Source: Paenibacillus sp. V4I7 (GTDB lineage: Bacteria; Bacillota; Bacilli; Paenibacillales; NBRC-103111). From it: a DNA stretch of 64,000 nt. The DNA is taken from NCBI RefSeq assembly GCF_030817275.1, contig NZ_JAUSZD010000002.1:6634001-6698000 (forward strand), written 5' to 3'. This document shows, piece by piece, positions 1 through 8,060 of this stretch. The notes under the pieces were generated by a model. It was not told where the DNA came from, made no database searches, and saw only the letters and a list, made by a program, of their open reading frames with translations. Each line of letters starts with the position of its first letter. Position 1 is the stretch's first letter. The position numbers and the translations under genes are program-made.

Positions 1-79
1 GAAATGATGTAAAATGCGAATCAAATTCTGGCTTAGCTAAGATCGTTTGAATTAACCCCAGCATAGGAGGAAGCTCGCT

Positions 80-556
80 ATGGAACAAAGCAAAAAGGCT
101 TGCGATCGCGCAAGCCTGAACAAATATCGGATGCCGGAGGATAAGCAATCCGGCCTAGCACCCAGACCGCCGCTGCACGCAGTACGGCGGTCTAGATGGA
201 TCGGCGCGCTCGTTATTGCGCCGATGGTTCTAGTGCTGGCCGCGTGCGGCGGTGGTACTTCGGGTGGCAGCGCCACCACGAAGACACCGGCAGCAACCGC
301 GGCAGCCGAGAGCAACCCTGCGTTCGTGAAGGCGCAGGAGCTCTTCACAACGAACAAGTGCATCAGCTGCCACGGCGTTGATCTTGCTGGCAAAGTCGGC
401 CCTAAGACGAATTTGCAAAAGGTCGGCAGCAGACTGAGCAGCGAGCAAATCGCGAATAAGATCAAGAATGGCGGAGGCGGCATGCCAGTCTATAAAACCA
501 CGATTTCCGAAGAAGAAATCGGGCTTCTAGCCGAGTGGCTCCATTCGAAGAAGTAG
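80..556 (+). CDS. Lipoprotein c-type cytochrome (c-551/CccB-like)
   Basis: 158 aa. It carries a lipobox ending in Cys56 (LVLAAC), a Gly/Ser/Thr/Ala-rich linker to about residue 78, then a small monohaem cytochrome domain with CISCH at 94-98 and a likely axial Met135 (GGGGMPVY). Such proteins are membrane-anchored electron carriers feeding haem-copper oxidases outside the membrane; the exact partner is not visible here. The start follows AGGAGG at 65-70. The region before the lipobox (about 40 residues, basic near RRSRW) is unusually long for a signal peptide. It converges on acpS, with only 8 bp between stop codons and no obvious terminator. Confidence 0.9.
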   Translation: MEQSKKACDRASLNKYRMPEDKQSGLAPRPPLHAVRRSRWIGALVIAPMVLVLAACGGGTSGGSATTKTPAATAAAESNPAFVKAQELFTTNKCISCHGVDLAGKVGPKTNLQKVGSRLSSEQIANKIKNGGGGMPVYKTTISEEEIGLLAEWLHSKK

Positions 557-564
557 TCGCCGCT

Positions 565-952
565 TTAGAGCTTCTCCACGATTGCGTAGGCGGCAGCCAT
601 CGATTCCGTATGTGTAATGCTAATATGGATGCGGTGGTTGCCTATTAAGCCTGCCCGCAGCAGCGCTGCCTCGTTCACACGGCATACCGGTTTGCCTAAT
701 TCATCCGGAAGCACCTCGACGTCTTGAAAGCCAATTTGCTTGCCAATTCCGCAGCCAATCGCTTTAACAATGGCCTCCTTAGCTGCAAACCGGCCTGAAG
801 CAAACTCAGCGAGTCGACCTCGCCGTCTCTGCGCCAGCTCTCTCTCCTGTGGCGTCAGAATTCGCTCCAGAAATCTTTCGCCCGTAGAACCCTCTAGCAT
901 TTTGCGAAGCCGTGCAATTTCAACTAAATCCGTTTCCGACCCCAATAATCAT
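565..952 (-). CDS. acpS: Holo-[acyl-carrier-protein] synthase, apparent frameshift near the start
   Basis: AcpS transfers 4'-phosphopantetheine from CoA to acyl carrier protein. The body is well conserved: TDLVEIARL, the FAAKEAIVKA block, and a C-terminal HISITHTESMAAAYAIVE. The expected N-terminus (MIIGVGTDLVEI) is encoded from ATG at 952, but one extra A in the run at 933-935 throws that frame into an early stop. The downstream frame is open only from a TTG at 945, which has no ribosome binding site. Either the assembly has a one-base insertion or the gene is damaged. As AcpS is normally essential, sequence error is the simpler reading. Confidence 0.85.
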
Positions 953-1162
953 AGACATCTGAGCCCCACTTTTCTTGCAGCGTTGTGCGTACAATTTACA
1001 TGATTCCTAGCTCGCGGTCAAGGGGAGGAAGGGCTTATCTGTACTTGTCCCTCCCCCCCATGCTTACTTCGAGGTAAGTAAGTTACACTATTTTCAGTTC
1101 TTCTGCCGAGCCTTGACTAGGGTTATACTGGGTATAGATTTAAAAGCTGGGAGGCCAACATA

Positions 1163-2140
1163 ATGAGAATCATGCCACTTGAGAAACGTGGAATATCGAA
1201 CAGCAGAATCGTTTTTGGATGTATGGGAATTGGCGGGGAATGGAATTCGACTCCTTATACAAAGGAAGATTACATCATCGCTGAGAAAGCTGTAGAAGCT
1301 GCATTGTCGATAGGCATTACGATGTTCGATCATGCTGATATTTATAAAAGAGGTAAATCCGAGTCTATTTTCGGAGAAATCCTCAAAAAAAGACCCGATC
1401 TGCGCGACCAAATCATTCTTCAATCCAAATGTGGGATTCGCTTTCAGGACGATGTAAATCCACAGCGTTTTGACTTTAGCAAAGGCCACATCCTGAGTTC
1501 GGTTGATGGCATTCTTCAGCGCCTTGGTGTGGAACATTTGGATGTCCTACTTCTTCATCGTCCAGATCCGCTCATGGAACCGGAAGAGATCGCAGAAGCG
1601 TTCAACCAATTGAGATCAGCTGGAAAAGTGCGTCATTTCGGCGTATCCAACATGACTTCCGCTCAAATGCGTTTCATTCAAAATTCCCTTCCAGAGCCGC
1701 TTGTAGTTAACCAACTGGAGATGAGCTTAGCACGCTTAGACTGGGTTGAGCAAGGCATCTTGGTCAACCAAAAGGCTGGCGTTGGCATCAATTTCGCCGA
1801 TGGTATTCTCGAGCATTGCCAAATGGCAGACATCCAAATTCAAGCTTGGGGACCTCTTGCTCAAGGTAAATTCTCCGGCAGAGTTGTGGAGGATGCACCG
1901 GATACGATCAAAAATACAGCTGCACTCGTACAAAAAATGGCCAATGAGAAAGAATCGACGCCAGAATCCATCGTACTGGGCTGGTTAATGAAACACCCAG
2001 CTCGTATTCAGCCGGTTATCGGCACATCTTCTGCAGAGCGCGTTCTAGCTTGCCAAGATGCTGTACGAATTTCCGAAATTATGACTCGCGAAGAGTGGTA
2101 CACTCTCCTCGAAAGCTCCCGCGGGACTCGCATGCCATAG
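1163..2140 (+). CDS. Aldo/keto reductase (YdhF-like)
   Basis: 325 aa, the usual length for the family. NADPH-dependent aldo/keto reductases fold as a TIM barrel and reduce carbonyls. The catalytic tetrad is visible: Asp56 and Tyr61 (FDHADIY), Lys89 (QSKCG) and His132 (LLLHRPDP). The cofactor end is represented by PVIGTSSAERV near 286-296. GGGAGG at 1149-1154 precedes the ATG. It resembles the E. coli YdhF subgroup; the substrate is unknown. It is a single-gene unit converging on nadE, with a shared hairpin terminator between them. Confidence 0.9.
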   Translation: MRIMPLEKRGISNSRIVFGCMGIGGEWNSTPYTKEDYIIAEKAVEAALSIGITMFDHADIYKRGKSESIFGEILKKRPDLRDQIILQSKCGIRFQDDVNPQRFDFSKGHILSSVDGILQRLGVEHLDVLLLHRPDPLMEPEEIAEAFNQLRSAGKVRHFGVSNMTSAQMRFIQNSLPEPLVVNQLEMSLARLDWVEQGILVNQKAGVGINFADGILEHCQMADIQIQAWGPLAQGKFSGRVVEDAPDTIKNTAALVQKMANEKESTPESIVLGWLMKHPARIQPVIGTSSAERVLACQDAVRISEIMTREEWYTLLESSRGTRMP

Positions 2141-2158
2141 GTTTACTTATATTCACGA

Positions 2159-2195
2159 CAACACCCCCCGACCTCTTTGGCCGGGGGGTGTTGTT
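2159..2195. terminator. Bidirectional intrinsic terminator
   Basis: A 12-bp perfect stem (2159-2170 with 2182-2193, C/G-run core) lies between the stop codons of the convergent aldo/keto reductase and nadE genes. It can serve both. Confidence 0.85.
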
Positions 2196-2210
2196 ATGTC
2201 TCTGTAGAGC

Positions 2211-3020
2211 CTAAATACCCGGAATCGGGATTCGTTTATGTTCCGTTTTCAAATATTGCTTCTCCAGCTTCTCCTGTACAGCAGCATCAATTTGCTTGCC
2301 TTCGAGGTAGTCACTGTTATCTCCGTATGTAATACCCAGCTCGTTCTCGTCCGTTTGGCCGTCCCAGAGTCCAGCTGACGGAGCTTTAACCAGCACGCTT
2401 TGCGGTACGCCAAGCTTCGAGGCAAGTGAACGCACTTGACGCTTGTTCAGCGTGCTCAGCGGCGTAATGTCAACTGCACCGTCGCCATATTTGGTGAAGA
2501 AGCCAGTTATTGCTTCAGATGCATGGTCTGTCCCTACAACGATCAGTCCCAGTTCAAAAGCAAGCGCATACTGCATAACCATGCGTGTCCGCGCTTTGAT
2601 GTTGCCTTTACCGCCTCGGCTCACATGCTGGTGGACGCCGATATGCTTGAGACCATACTCGACTTCAATAGCGATTTCGTCGACAGCTTCTTCAATATTA
2701 TTCTCGATTTGATATTTCAAATCGAAGGCTTTGGCTACTGCGTAGCTGTCCTCGATATCTACTTGCTGACCGTATGGCTGAAACACACCGACGGTTTTGT
2801 ACTCTTTGCCCTTTTCGGCCGTCAGCTCGTCCGTCGCTTGCTTGCATAAACCCGTAGCTACAGCACTATCGATGCCGCCGCTGATGGCAATCAGCAGGCC
2901 GTTTGCATTCGCACCCAGCACATAGTTTTTCAGAAAGTCCACACGTTTGCGGATTTCTTCATCCACATCAATCTCCGGCTTAACGCCGAGCTTTGCGATA
3001 ATTTCCGTTTGCAAACTCAT
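2211..3020 (-). CDS. nadE: Ammonia-dependent NAD+ synthetase
   Basis: 269 aa from Met at 3020. It catalyses the final step of NAD biosynthesis, ATP- and ammonia-dependent amidation of nicotinate adenine dinucleotide. The PP-loop ATP signature SGGIDSA lies at 47-53. Further conserved blocks are GTDHASEAITGFFTKYGDG and the C-terminal PSAGLWDGQTDENELG. There is no N-terminal glutaminase domain, so it is the short ammonia-dependent form. An in-frame ATG four codons upstream overlaps the AGGTGGAG ribosome binding site, so 3020 is preferred. Confidence 0.95.
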   Translation of the reverse strand: MSLQTEIIAKLGVKPEIDVDEEIRKRVDFLKNYVLGANANGLLIAISGGIDSAVATGLCKQATDELTAEKGKEYKTVGVFQPYGQQVDIEDSYAVAKAFDLKYQIENNIEEAVDEIAIEVEYGLKHIGVHQHVSRGGKGNIKARTRMVMQYALAFELGLIVVGTDHASEAITGFFTKYGDGAVDITPLSTLNKRQVRSLASKLGVPQSVLVKAPSAGLWDGQTDENELGITYGDNSDYLEGKQIDAAVQEKLEKQYLKTEHKRIPIPGI

Positions 3021-3124
3021 GCATCTCTCCACCTTTTCTATAGTTTGAAACCATTCATTCTTTAAGCATTAGTATAGACTTTCATTCCTGAAATTTCAAA
3101 GGAAAATCCATCGGTCAGGAGTCC

Positions 3125-3166
3125 AAAAAAGAAAAGGCCACCTTTGCAACTACGGCAAGGTGGACC
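3125..3166 (-). terminator. Intrinsic terminator after the bacilliredoxin gene
   Basis: On the minus strand a hairpin of about 9-11 bp (CCACCTT paired with AAGGTGG) is followed by a T-rich tail (TTTTCTTTTTT). It lies just downstream of the stop at 3193. Confidence 0.85.
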
Positions 3167-3192
3167 CTATTCTGTATAATTAATGCTATTTA

Positions 3193-3630
3193 TTATTTGC
3201 AGAATTCATTGAAGGCATTAATTAAGTCGCCAGCAATCATATCTGCGGAGCGGTCTTCGATTTGGTGACGTTGAATGAAGTGTGCAAGTTCACCATTCTT
3301 GAATAATGCGATGGAAGGGGATGATGGCGGGTATGGCGCCAAGAATTCACGCACTTTCGCTGTTGCATCCTTCTCTTGTCCAGCGAACACGGTGTATGTG
3401 TACGTTGGCAATGTATCGTTTTGAAGTGCTTTGGCCACACCTGGACGACATTGGCCGGCTGCGCAACCACAAACGGAATTAACGACTAACAGCATCGTAC
3501 CATCCTTCGATTTTTCAATCGCTTCTTCTACTTGCTCTGGTGTAAGAAGCTCTGTAATACCCAGACGAGTCAAATCTTCTCTCATCGGTTTAACCATATC
3601 TTTCATGTAAGAATCAAAAGACATTGCCAT
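3193..3630 (-). CDS. brxA: Bacilliredoxin (BrxA/BrxB, YphP/YqiW family)
   Basis: About 145 aa. Bacilliredoxins remove bacillithiol from S-bacillithiolated proteins through a CGC active site. Here the signature is VNSVCGCAAG, followed by VFAGQEKDATAKVREF and PPSSPSIALFKNGE, all characteristic. The CGCAAG form and HFIQRHQIE near the C-terminus look closer to BrxA than BrxB, but I cannot separate them with certainty. The ATG at 3630 is preferred over an in-frame GTG at 3639, because AAGGGGTGG stands at the right distance. Single-gene unit with its own terminator. Confidence 0.92.
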   Translation of the reverse strand: MAMSFDSYMKDMVKPMREDLTRLGITELLTPEQVEEAIEKSKDGTMLLVVNSVCGCAAGQCRPGVAKALQNDTLPTYTYTVFAGQEKDATAKVREFLAPYPPSSPSIALFKNGELAHFIQRHQIEDRSADMIAGDLINAFNEFCK

Positions 3631-3751
3631 ATGTGCCACCCCTTAGGATTTATTAGTTACTCTCAAAACGTAATCGTTATTAGTTATATTATACATCCGA
3701 TAGCCGTGAAAGCAAAGTCCAATGTCTCAAATAGAAATAAAGCGAAAGCTT

Positions 3752-4159
3752 TTACGCTTCCGCTTCATCTTCCTTCTTCGTTGTCGATTCCTTGTACGGA
3801 TCGTAGGAAACATCTTTATCCGGGTGCATAAAGATACCGCTTTGCGGCACGATGCCTTTTTCAAAATAATCTCGATTCTCGGCACTTTGGAACCCAATAT
3901 CCTTAAAAGGATGAACCCATTCGTCTCCAGCCATGACCTCTGGGTCAGTCTCCACCGTCCAATTCATAAGCGGTGAATTATCGGATTCATAATCATGATC
4001 GCCGATAACAACGCCATGCTCATTCACAAAAGCTTCTCGCGGGCCGCGCCCCTGCTCAAATTGAGGGAGAAATTCAATCTCGAATGGATCCAGATCGCTT
4101 TGATTTTGATTGCTCTGGTCCTGAGCTGATTTGGCCATCTTATTCTTGTCTGGACTCAT
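3752..4159 (-). CDS. DUF3905-type protein of unknown function
   Basis: 135 aa, soluble and acidic, with no signal peptide. The central block (DPFEIEFLPQFEQGRGP, then GVVIGDHDYES, NSPLMNWTVETDP and MAGDEWVHPFKDIGF) matches my recollection of DUF3905, a small family of spore-forming Firmicutes. Function is unknown. Its start codon overlaps the stop of the upstream membrane gene (ATGA), so the two are translationally coupled and probably act together. Confidence 0.7.
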   Translation of the reverse strand: MSPDKNKMAKSAQDQSNQNQSDLDPFEIEFLPQFEQGRGPREAFVNEHGVVIGDHDYESDNSPLMNWTVETDPEVMAGDEWVHPFKDIGFQSAENRDYFEKGIVPQSGIFMHPDKDVSYDPYKESTTKKEDEAEA

Positions 4160-5043
4160 GTGGAAGGTCGGTTTGGACCGTCCAGTTTCTTATCAACGAA
4201 GCCCTCTTTCCCTGCTGGTTTTGCGGACTTCTCGCGCTCTAGGTTTTGCTGTTCTTGCTGGACTTGCGTCTTGGAATCGTTTTGACTCAATTCACTCAGC
4301 TCCTTTCTGCTAGTATTATGTGTCAAAACGGGGAGAAGCATTCCAATGATAAGCATGAATAGAAACAATAACTGCGCTGAACTGAGATACAGCAGAGTTG
4401 GTTTAGCAGCAGCAAAAAAGCTGGCCAGCATCCCTGCCGCGCCCCCAAACAACAGCGAATATTTTAGCAATACGACTTGTCCAAGCATCTTCTTACGCAG
4501 CTCAATCAAATGCTGCCAGATAAGCAGCGGCACAAGAAGCAGCGAAAAATAAGCGTGATAAGGATGGAAACGAGATACCGTACCTTCGACTCCAATGCCC
4601 CAAGGTACTGTTGTAGGCAGTCCATATGCGGGAATCAGTACGCAGTATAAAAACGCAGCAGCGGTTATTCCCAGCGCGAAAACATCCAGTACAAGTAAGA
4701 GTGGAATTCGATTTTTACGAATTTGATAGTACATATAGATACAAGCAATCAGCATACCTAATGCAATCTCCGTGCCCGAGCCAGACACCATAAGCAGCTT
4801 CAACGGATTGTTCCACAATAGGGATGGCTGCGTCACAATGACCCCTAGCTTCCAGGTCAACAAAACGATAACGGCACCGTTAAAAATAAGATCCTCAATA
4901 GGCTTGGCAGTTACGGTATGGGTATGATTCAACAAACGCTGCGATACCCTGCGGATTAACCATAGTCCCAAAGCACACGCCAGCAGCAGCGCTAGTAATC
5001 TTCCTTGCAGTTGAAACGGTCCAATCTGTAACACATCAGGCAT
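4156..5043 (-). CDS. Lgt-like integral membrane protein, probably not a functional transferase
   Basis: About 295 aa from Met at 5043; an upstream in-frame Met at 5106 adds 21 residues of unlikely sequence. Seven or so hydrophobic segments are visible. The layout (MPDVLQIGPFQLQGRLLALL at the start, a glycine-rich SGSGTEIALGML segment, then YGLPTTVPWGIGVEG and FHPYHAYFSLLLV) recalls prolipoprotein diacylglyceryl transferase. The HGG active-site loop of Lgt is absent. The C-terminal 50 residues are charged and Gln/Lys/Glu-rich, presumably cytoplasmic. Coupled (ATGA overlap) to the DUF3905-type gene. Role unknown. Confidence 0.65.
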   Translation of the reverse strand: MPDVLQIGPFQLQGRLLALLLACALGLWLIRRVSQRLLNHTHTVTAKPIEDLIFNGAVIVLLTWKLGVIVTQPSLLWNNPLKLLMVSGSGTEIALGMLIACIYMYYQIRKNRIPLLLVLDVFALGITAAAFLYCVLIPAYGLPTTVPWGIGVEGTVSRFHPYHAYFSLLLVPLLIWQHLIELRKKMLGQVVLLKYSLLFGGAAGMLASFFAAAKPTLLYLSSAQLLFLFMLIIGMLLPVLTHNTSRKELSELSQNDSKTQVQQEQQNLEREKSAKPAGKEGFVDKKLDGPNRPST

Positions 5044-5220
5044 AGATAACGCCAGCCTCTCTCTTTCGACTATCTTTATCGTAGTCAAAGTAAGAGTCAA
5101 CTGCAACTATTAAAGTTCCAAAAATTGAAACGCGAATGAGGATTCCTTTGCTTTCGACATTAAAATCCACTATTTCCCGGGAAATTTGTAGAAGTGGTGT
5201 ATTCTTCGTCTAAATAACAC

Positions 5221-5250
5221 GAAGAAGCTCCCCACAAGGAGGAGCTTCTT
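5221..5250 (-). terminator. Hairpin downstream of the sugar-sensing operon
   Basis: A 10-bp stem (AAGAAGCTCC with GGAGCTTCTT) 30 bp beyond the stop of the membrane-anchored binding protein. The following minus-strand bases are only moderately T-rich. Confidence 0.65.
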
Positions 5251-5280
5251 GATAAAACAGATCGGCTAGACGCAACTCTA

Positions 5281-6267
5281 CTATTTCTCAACGAATGGAA
5301 ACAGCAGCTTTTGGTTTTCTCTGGTGTACATATTTTCTTTTGTGATAACCTCCGAGCCAGTATCTATGGATGCTTTAACTTTTTCTCCATTATAAACCTG
5401 AAGCGCTGTTTTCACCGCTAAATATCCCATGTTAAAAGGTTTTTGCACAATGGTTGCTTGCAGGATCCCCGCTTCCAGAAAAGCTATTTCATTCATCGAG
5501 CTGTCGAAGCCGACCAGCTTAATGCTATGCTCAGGATCAAGCTCTTTCAACGCCCGCGCAGCCCCTATCGTAGAAACTTCATTCAATCCGAAAATGCCGC
5601 GAATATCCGAATGTTCGGCAAGGAGCTTTTTCGTTTGTTCATATGCCTTGTCCTCATAACCGTTACTATATAATGTGTCTAAAATCTGTACAGAAGGATC
5701 ATTCTTCAAGTTGTCTCGCACCCCGTTTTCCCTATCTAACTGGGTCGTGGAAGTTTTAACAAAGCTGACGATCGCATACTTAGCAGGTCCCTGAACGTAG
5801 CGTCTCATCGTTTCCACTGCTTTGCGCCCTGCTTCATAGTTATCCGTTGCAATGAAACTGGTTGAAATGCCGCCTTCAAGACCGGAATCCACAGTAATTA
5901 GCGTAATGCCGGAGCTGATTATTCTTTGAGCAACAGGCACCAACCGGTTATAATCCGTTGCCGCCAAAATGATGGCTTTCGGCTTCAATGCGATCGCCTC
6001 TTCCACCAACTTTATCTGCTCGTCGATGTCTGATTCGGACGGCGTACCCATCACTTTCACCTCTGTATTGTACTCTTTGGCCGCCGCAGTCACTCCTTGA
6101 TTCAAAACCCGCCAAAATTCCACATGAGGGTCAATCGTCTTGGGAATGAGGATAATCGACCTGTCCTTTGCCTCCATGCCTTTTGACACGATGAGATACG
6201 CAGTCGTCATGAGCAGGACGATTATGATTGCAATCGCTACGTAGCTTGCTCTAATTTTCAACCTCAC
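5281..6267 (-). CDS. Membrane-anchored sugar-binding protein, probable ligand sensor for the YesM kinase
   Basis: 328 aa, type I periplasmic-binding-protein fold (LacI/RbsB class). It has an uncleaved-looking N-terminal hydrophobic anchor (residues 8-27) and no lipobox. Conserved stretches are DPHVEFWRVLNQGV near 46-60, IATDNYEAGRKA near 138 and LVGFDSSMNEIAFLEAG near 250. It starts with a GTG overlapping the kinase stop codon (GTGA). Physical linkage to a YesM-type kinase and YesN-type regulator recalls XylFII-LytS systems, where a tethered binding protein presents sugar to the kinase. I infer a sensing rather than transport role because a separate lipoprotein binding protein is encoded with the transporter. 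Confidence 0.8.
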   Translation of the reverse strand: MRLKIRASYVAIAIIIVLLMTTAYLIVSKGMEAKDRSIILIPKTIDPHVEFWRVLNQGVTAAAKEYNTEVKVMGTPSESDIDEQIKLVEEAIALKPKAIILAATDYNRLVPVAQRIISSGITLITVDSGLEGGISTSFIATDNYEAGRKAVETMRRYVQGPAKYAIVSFVKTSTTQLDRENGVRDNLKNDPSVQILDTLYSNGYEDKAYEQTKKLLAEHSDIRGIFGLNEVSTIGAARALKELDPEHSIKLVGFDSSMNEIAFLEAGILQATIVQKPFNMGYLAVKTALQVYNGEKVKASIDTGSEVITKENMYTRENQKLLFPFVEK

Positions 6268-8060
6268 ACCTCATTCTCACTATCGTTATGGATTGGGGGT
6301 ATTGCCGGAATACGTACGGTTACCGTCGTGCCCTCTTCCAGCTCACTCTCAAATTGCAATCCGTACAGCTCCCCGAAATAAAGCTGGATGCGGTGATTCA
6401 CGTTGTGCAAGCCGAAACCTTTGCCTGACTCCGTTTGACGTGTCTTGAGCATCAACGTTTTCAATTTCTCCTCGCTCATTCCCACACCGTTATCCATGAC
6501 CTTGAGCTCAATATCTCCTTCGATCCTACGTCCCGTGATTCGTATATGACCGCGGTCCGGTAGATGCTTCATTCCATGGTAGATGGCATTTTCAACCAAG
6601 GGCTGCAAAATTATTTTCAATATTCGACAGCTGAGAATGTCCGATTCCACTTCGACTGCGTACGTAAATTTATTCCGATAACGGATGTTCTGAATCGTCA
6701 AATAGTTCTGAATGTGTTCCAGCTCAACCGCAATTGGAATGAGTTCTTCCCCTTTGCTAATGCTCGAACGAAGCAGTTTGGACAAGGCCGAAGTCATTGT
6801 AACCACTTCATCCACTTTGCCCATTTCGGCCATCCAAATGATAGAATCCAGTGTATTGTACAGAAAATGGGGCTGAATCTGCGCCTGCAGCGCCTTCAGC
6901 TCACTGATTCGTTTGACTTCCTGATCTTTCAAAGTTTGGTTCATGAGCTCTTTGATTTTGCTGATCATTAGATTGAAGGTACGTGATAGTTTACTGATCT
7001 CATTCGCACCCTCTACATCGACGCGAATGTCGAAGTTGCCTTTTTCCACCTGCTTCATATGCACTTCCAGTTGTTTAATCGGCTTGGTTAGAGTGACCGA
7101 TAGCAAAATGGAAATCGCTAAGGCAATGATTAACGAGATGCCTCCCCACATCGCAGAAGTTAGCTGCATGTCCTTCTTATTTCCGCTTAGATCCCCAGCG
7201 TAGGTAACCCCAACAATTTTCCAGCCAAATTTCGTTGTACGGACGGTGTAGATTTTGCTTTGCTCTTTTTCTTGCGTATGGAAGGTGCTGTCCTTTGCCT
7301 GCAAAAGAGTAGGAATATCCTCTGATTTCAGCCCTGAGTAGATAAGCTGCTGCTGCGGATGATAAATCAGATCGCCTGCTTGGTCGAGTATGAACACATA
7401 CCCTCTTTGCCCCAGTTGAATTTGGTTGCATAGATCATTAATGACGTTATAATTCAGATCGACCAATAGAACACCGCTTGCCGCTCCAGGCAACGGATTT
7501 GGCATTTGTTTACTGATCGATACGACCCATTTGTACTCATCCTTATATATGTGTTGAATGTGTGAGGGAGAAATGGCCACGTCGTCATTGTTTCTACTAG
7601 CCTTGCTGTACCATTCTTGCGTAATTAACTCGGCATATGATTTGAAATTTGCATCCATGCGTTCCGATACGACGGCACCATTGGAGCCCGCAAATACGAT
7701 GGAAGCGATATCATTCCGTGAAGCAACAATGGCATGAAAATAACTGCTGATCTGACTCGCTAGCTGCACCCCCTCTGTTCCCTCCGGGTTTTTCAACGCC
7801 AAGTATCGTTTCAGATCGGCATTGCTCAGGGATAGAGCAGATATACTCTCCATGTTGCCGATGTAAGTTTGGATATTTTTGTTTACTTGCTCGATAAGCT
7901 GCTTGGTATATTCCAATGAAGTATCCGTAACGGCCACCGTAGAGAGGCGGTAAGCGCTGTAGCTTAGGATGATGGTTGTGCAAAGAATTAAGCATGAAAA
8001 CGCCAGGGCAATCTTCGTATGGATGCTTTTGAATTGAATAGGACGCCGCCAACTTCTCAT
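6264..8060 (-). CDS. YesM-type sensor histidine kinase (His_kinase family PF06580)
   Basis: 598 aa. An N-terminal membrane helix (about 17-38) is followed by a large extracellular sensor region of Cache type (to about 295), a second helix near 300-325, a HAMP domain (about 325-380), then the LytS/YesM kinase core with QIQPHFLYNTLDSIIW (phospho-His) and a C-terminal ATPase with NAIYHGMKH and GKGFGLHNV. It overlaps its regulator by four bases (ATGA) and the downstream anchored binding protein by four bases (GTGA). The set probably senses an external sugar and controls the ABC transporter encoded upstream. Confidence 0.93.
   Translation of the reverse strand: MRSWRRPIQFKSIHTKIALAFSCLILCTTIILSYSAYRLSTVAVTDTSLEYTKQLIEQVNKNIQTYIGNMESISALSLSNADLKRYLALKNPEGTEGVQLASQISSYFHAIVASRNDIASIVFAGSNGAVVSERMDANFKSYAELITQEWYSKASRNNDDVAISPSHIQHIYKDEYKWVVSISKQMPNPLPGAASGVLLVDLNYNVINDLCNQIQLGQRGYVFILDQAGDLIYHPQQQLIYSGLKSEDIPTLLQAKDSTFHTQEKEQSKIYTVRTTKFGWKIVGVTYAGDLSGNKKDMQLTSAMWGGISLIIALAISILLSVTLTKPIKQLEVHMKQVEKGNFDIRVDVEGANEISKLSRTFNLMISKIKELMNQTLKDQEVKRISELKALQAQIQPHFLYNTLDSIIWMAEMGKVDEVVTMTSALSKLLRSSISKGEELIPIAVELEHIQNYLTIQNIRYRNKFTYAVEVESDILSCRILKIILQPLVENAIYHGMKHLPDRGHIRITGRRIEGDIELKVMDNGVGMSEEKLKTLMLKTRQTESGKGFGLHNVNHRIQLYFGELYGLQFESELEEGTTVTVRIPAIPPIHNDSENEV

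Noticed and set aside
1-79. Possible end of an upstream gene at the left edge
   Set aside because: A TAA occurs at 10-12 in one frame, but nine bases of sequence give no basis for a call.
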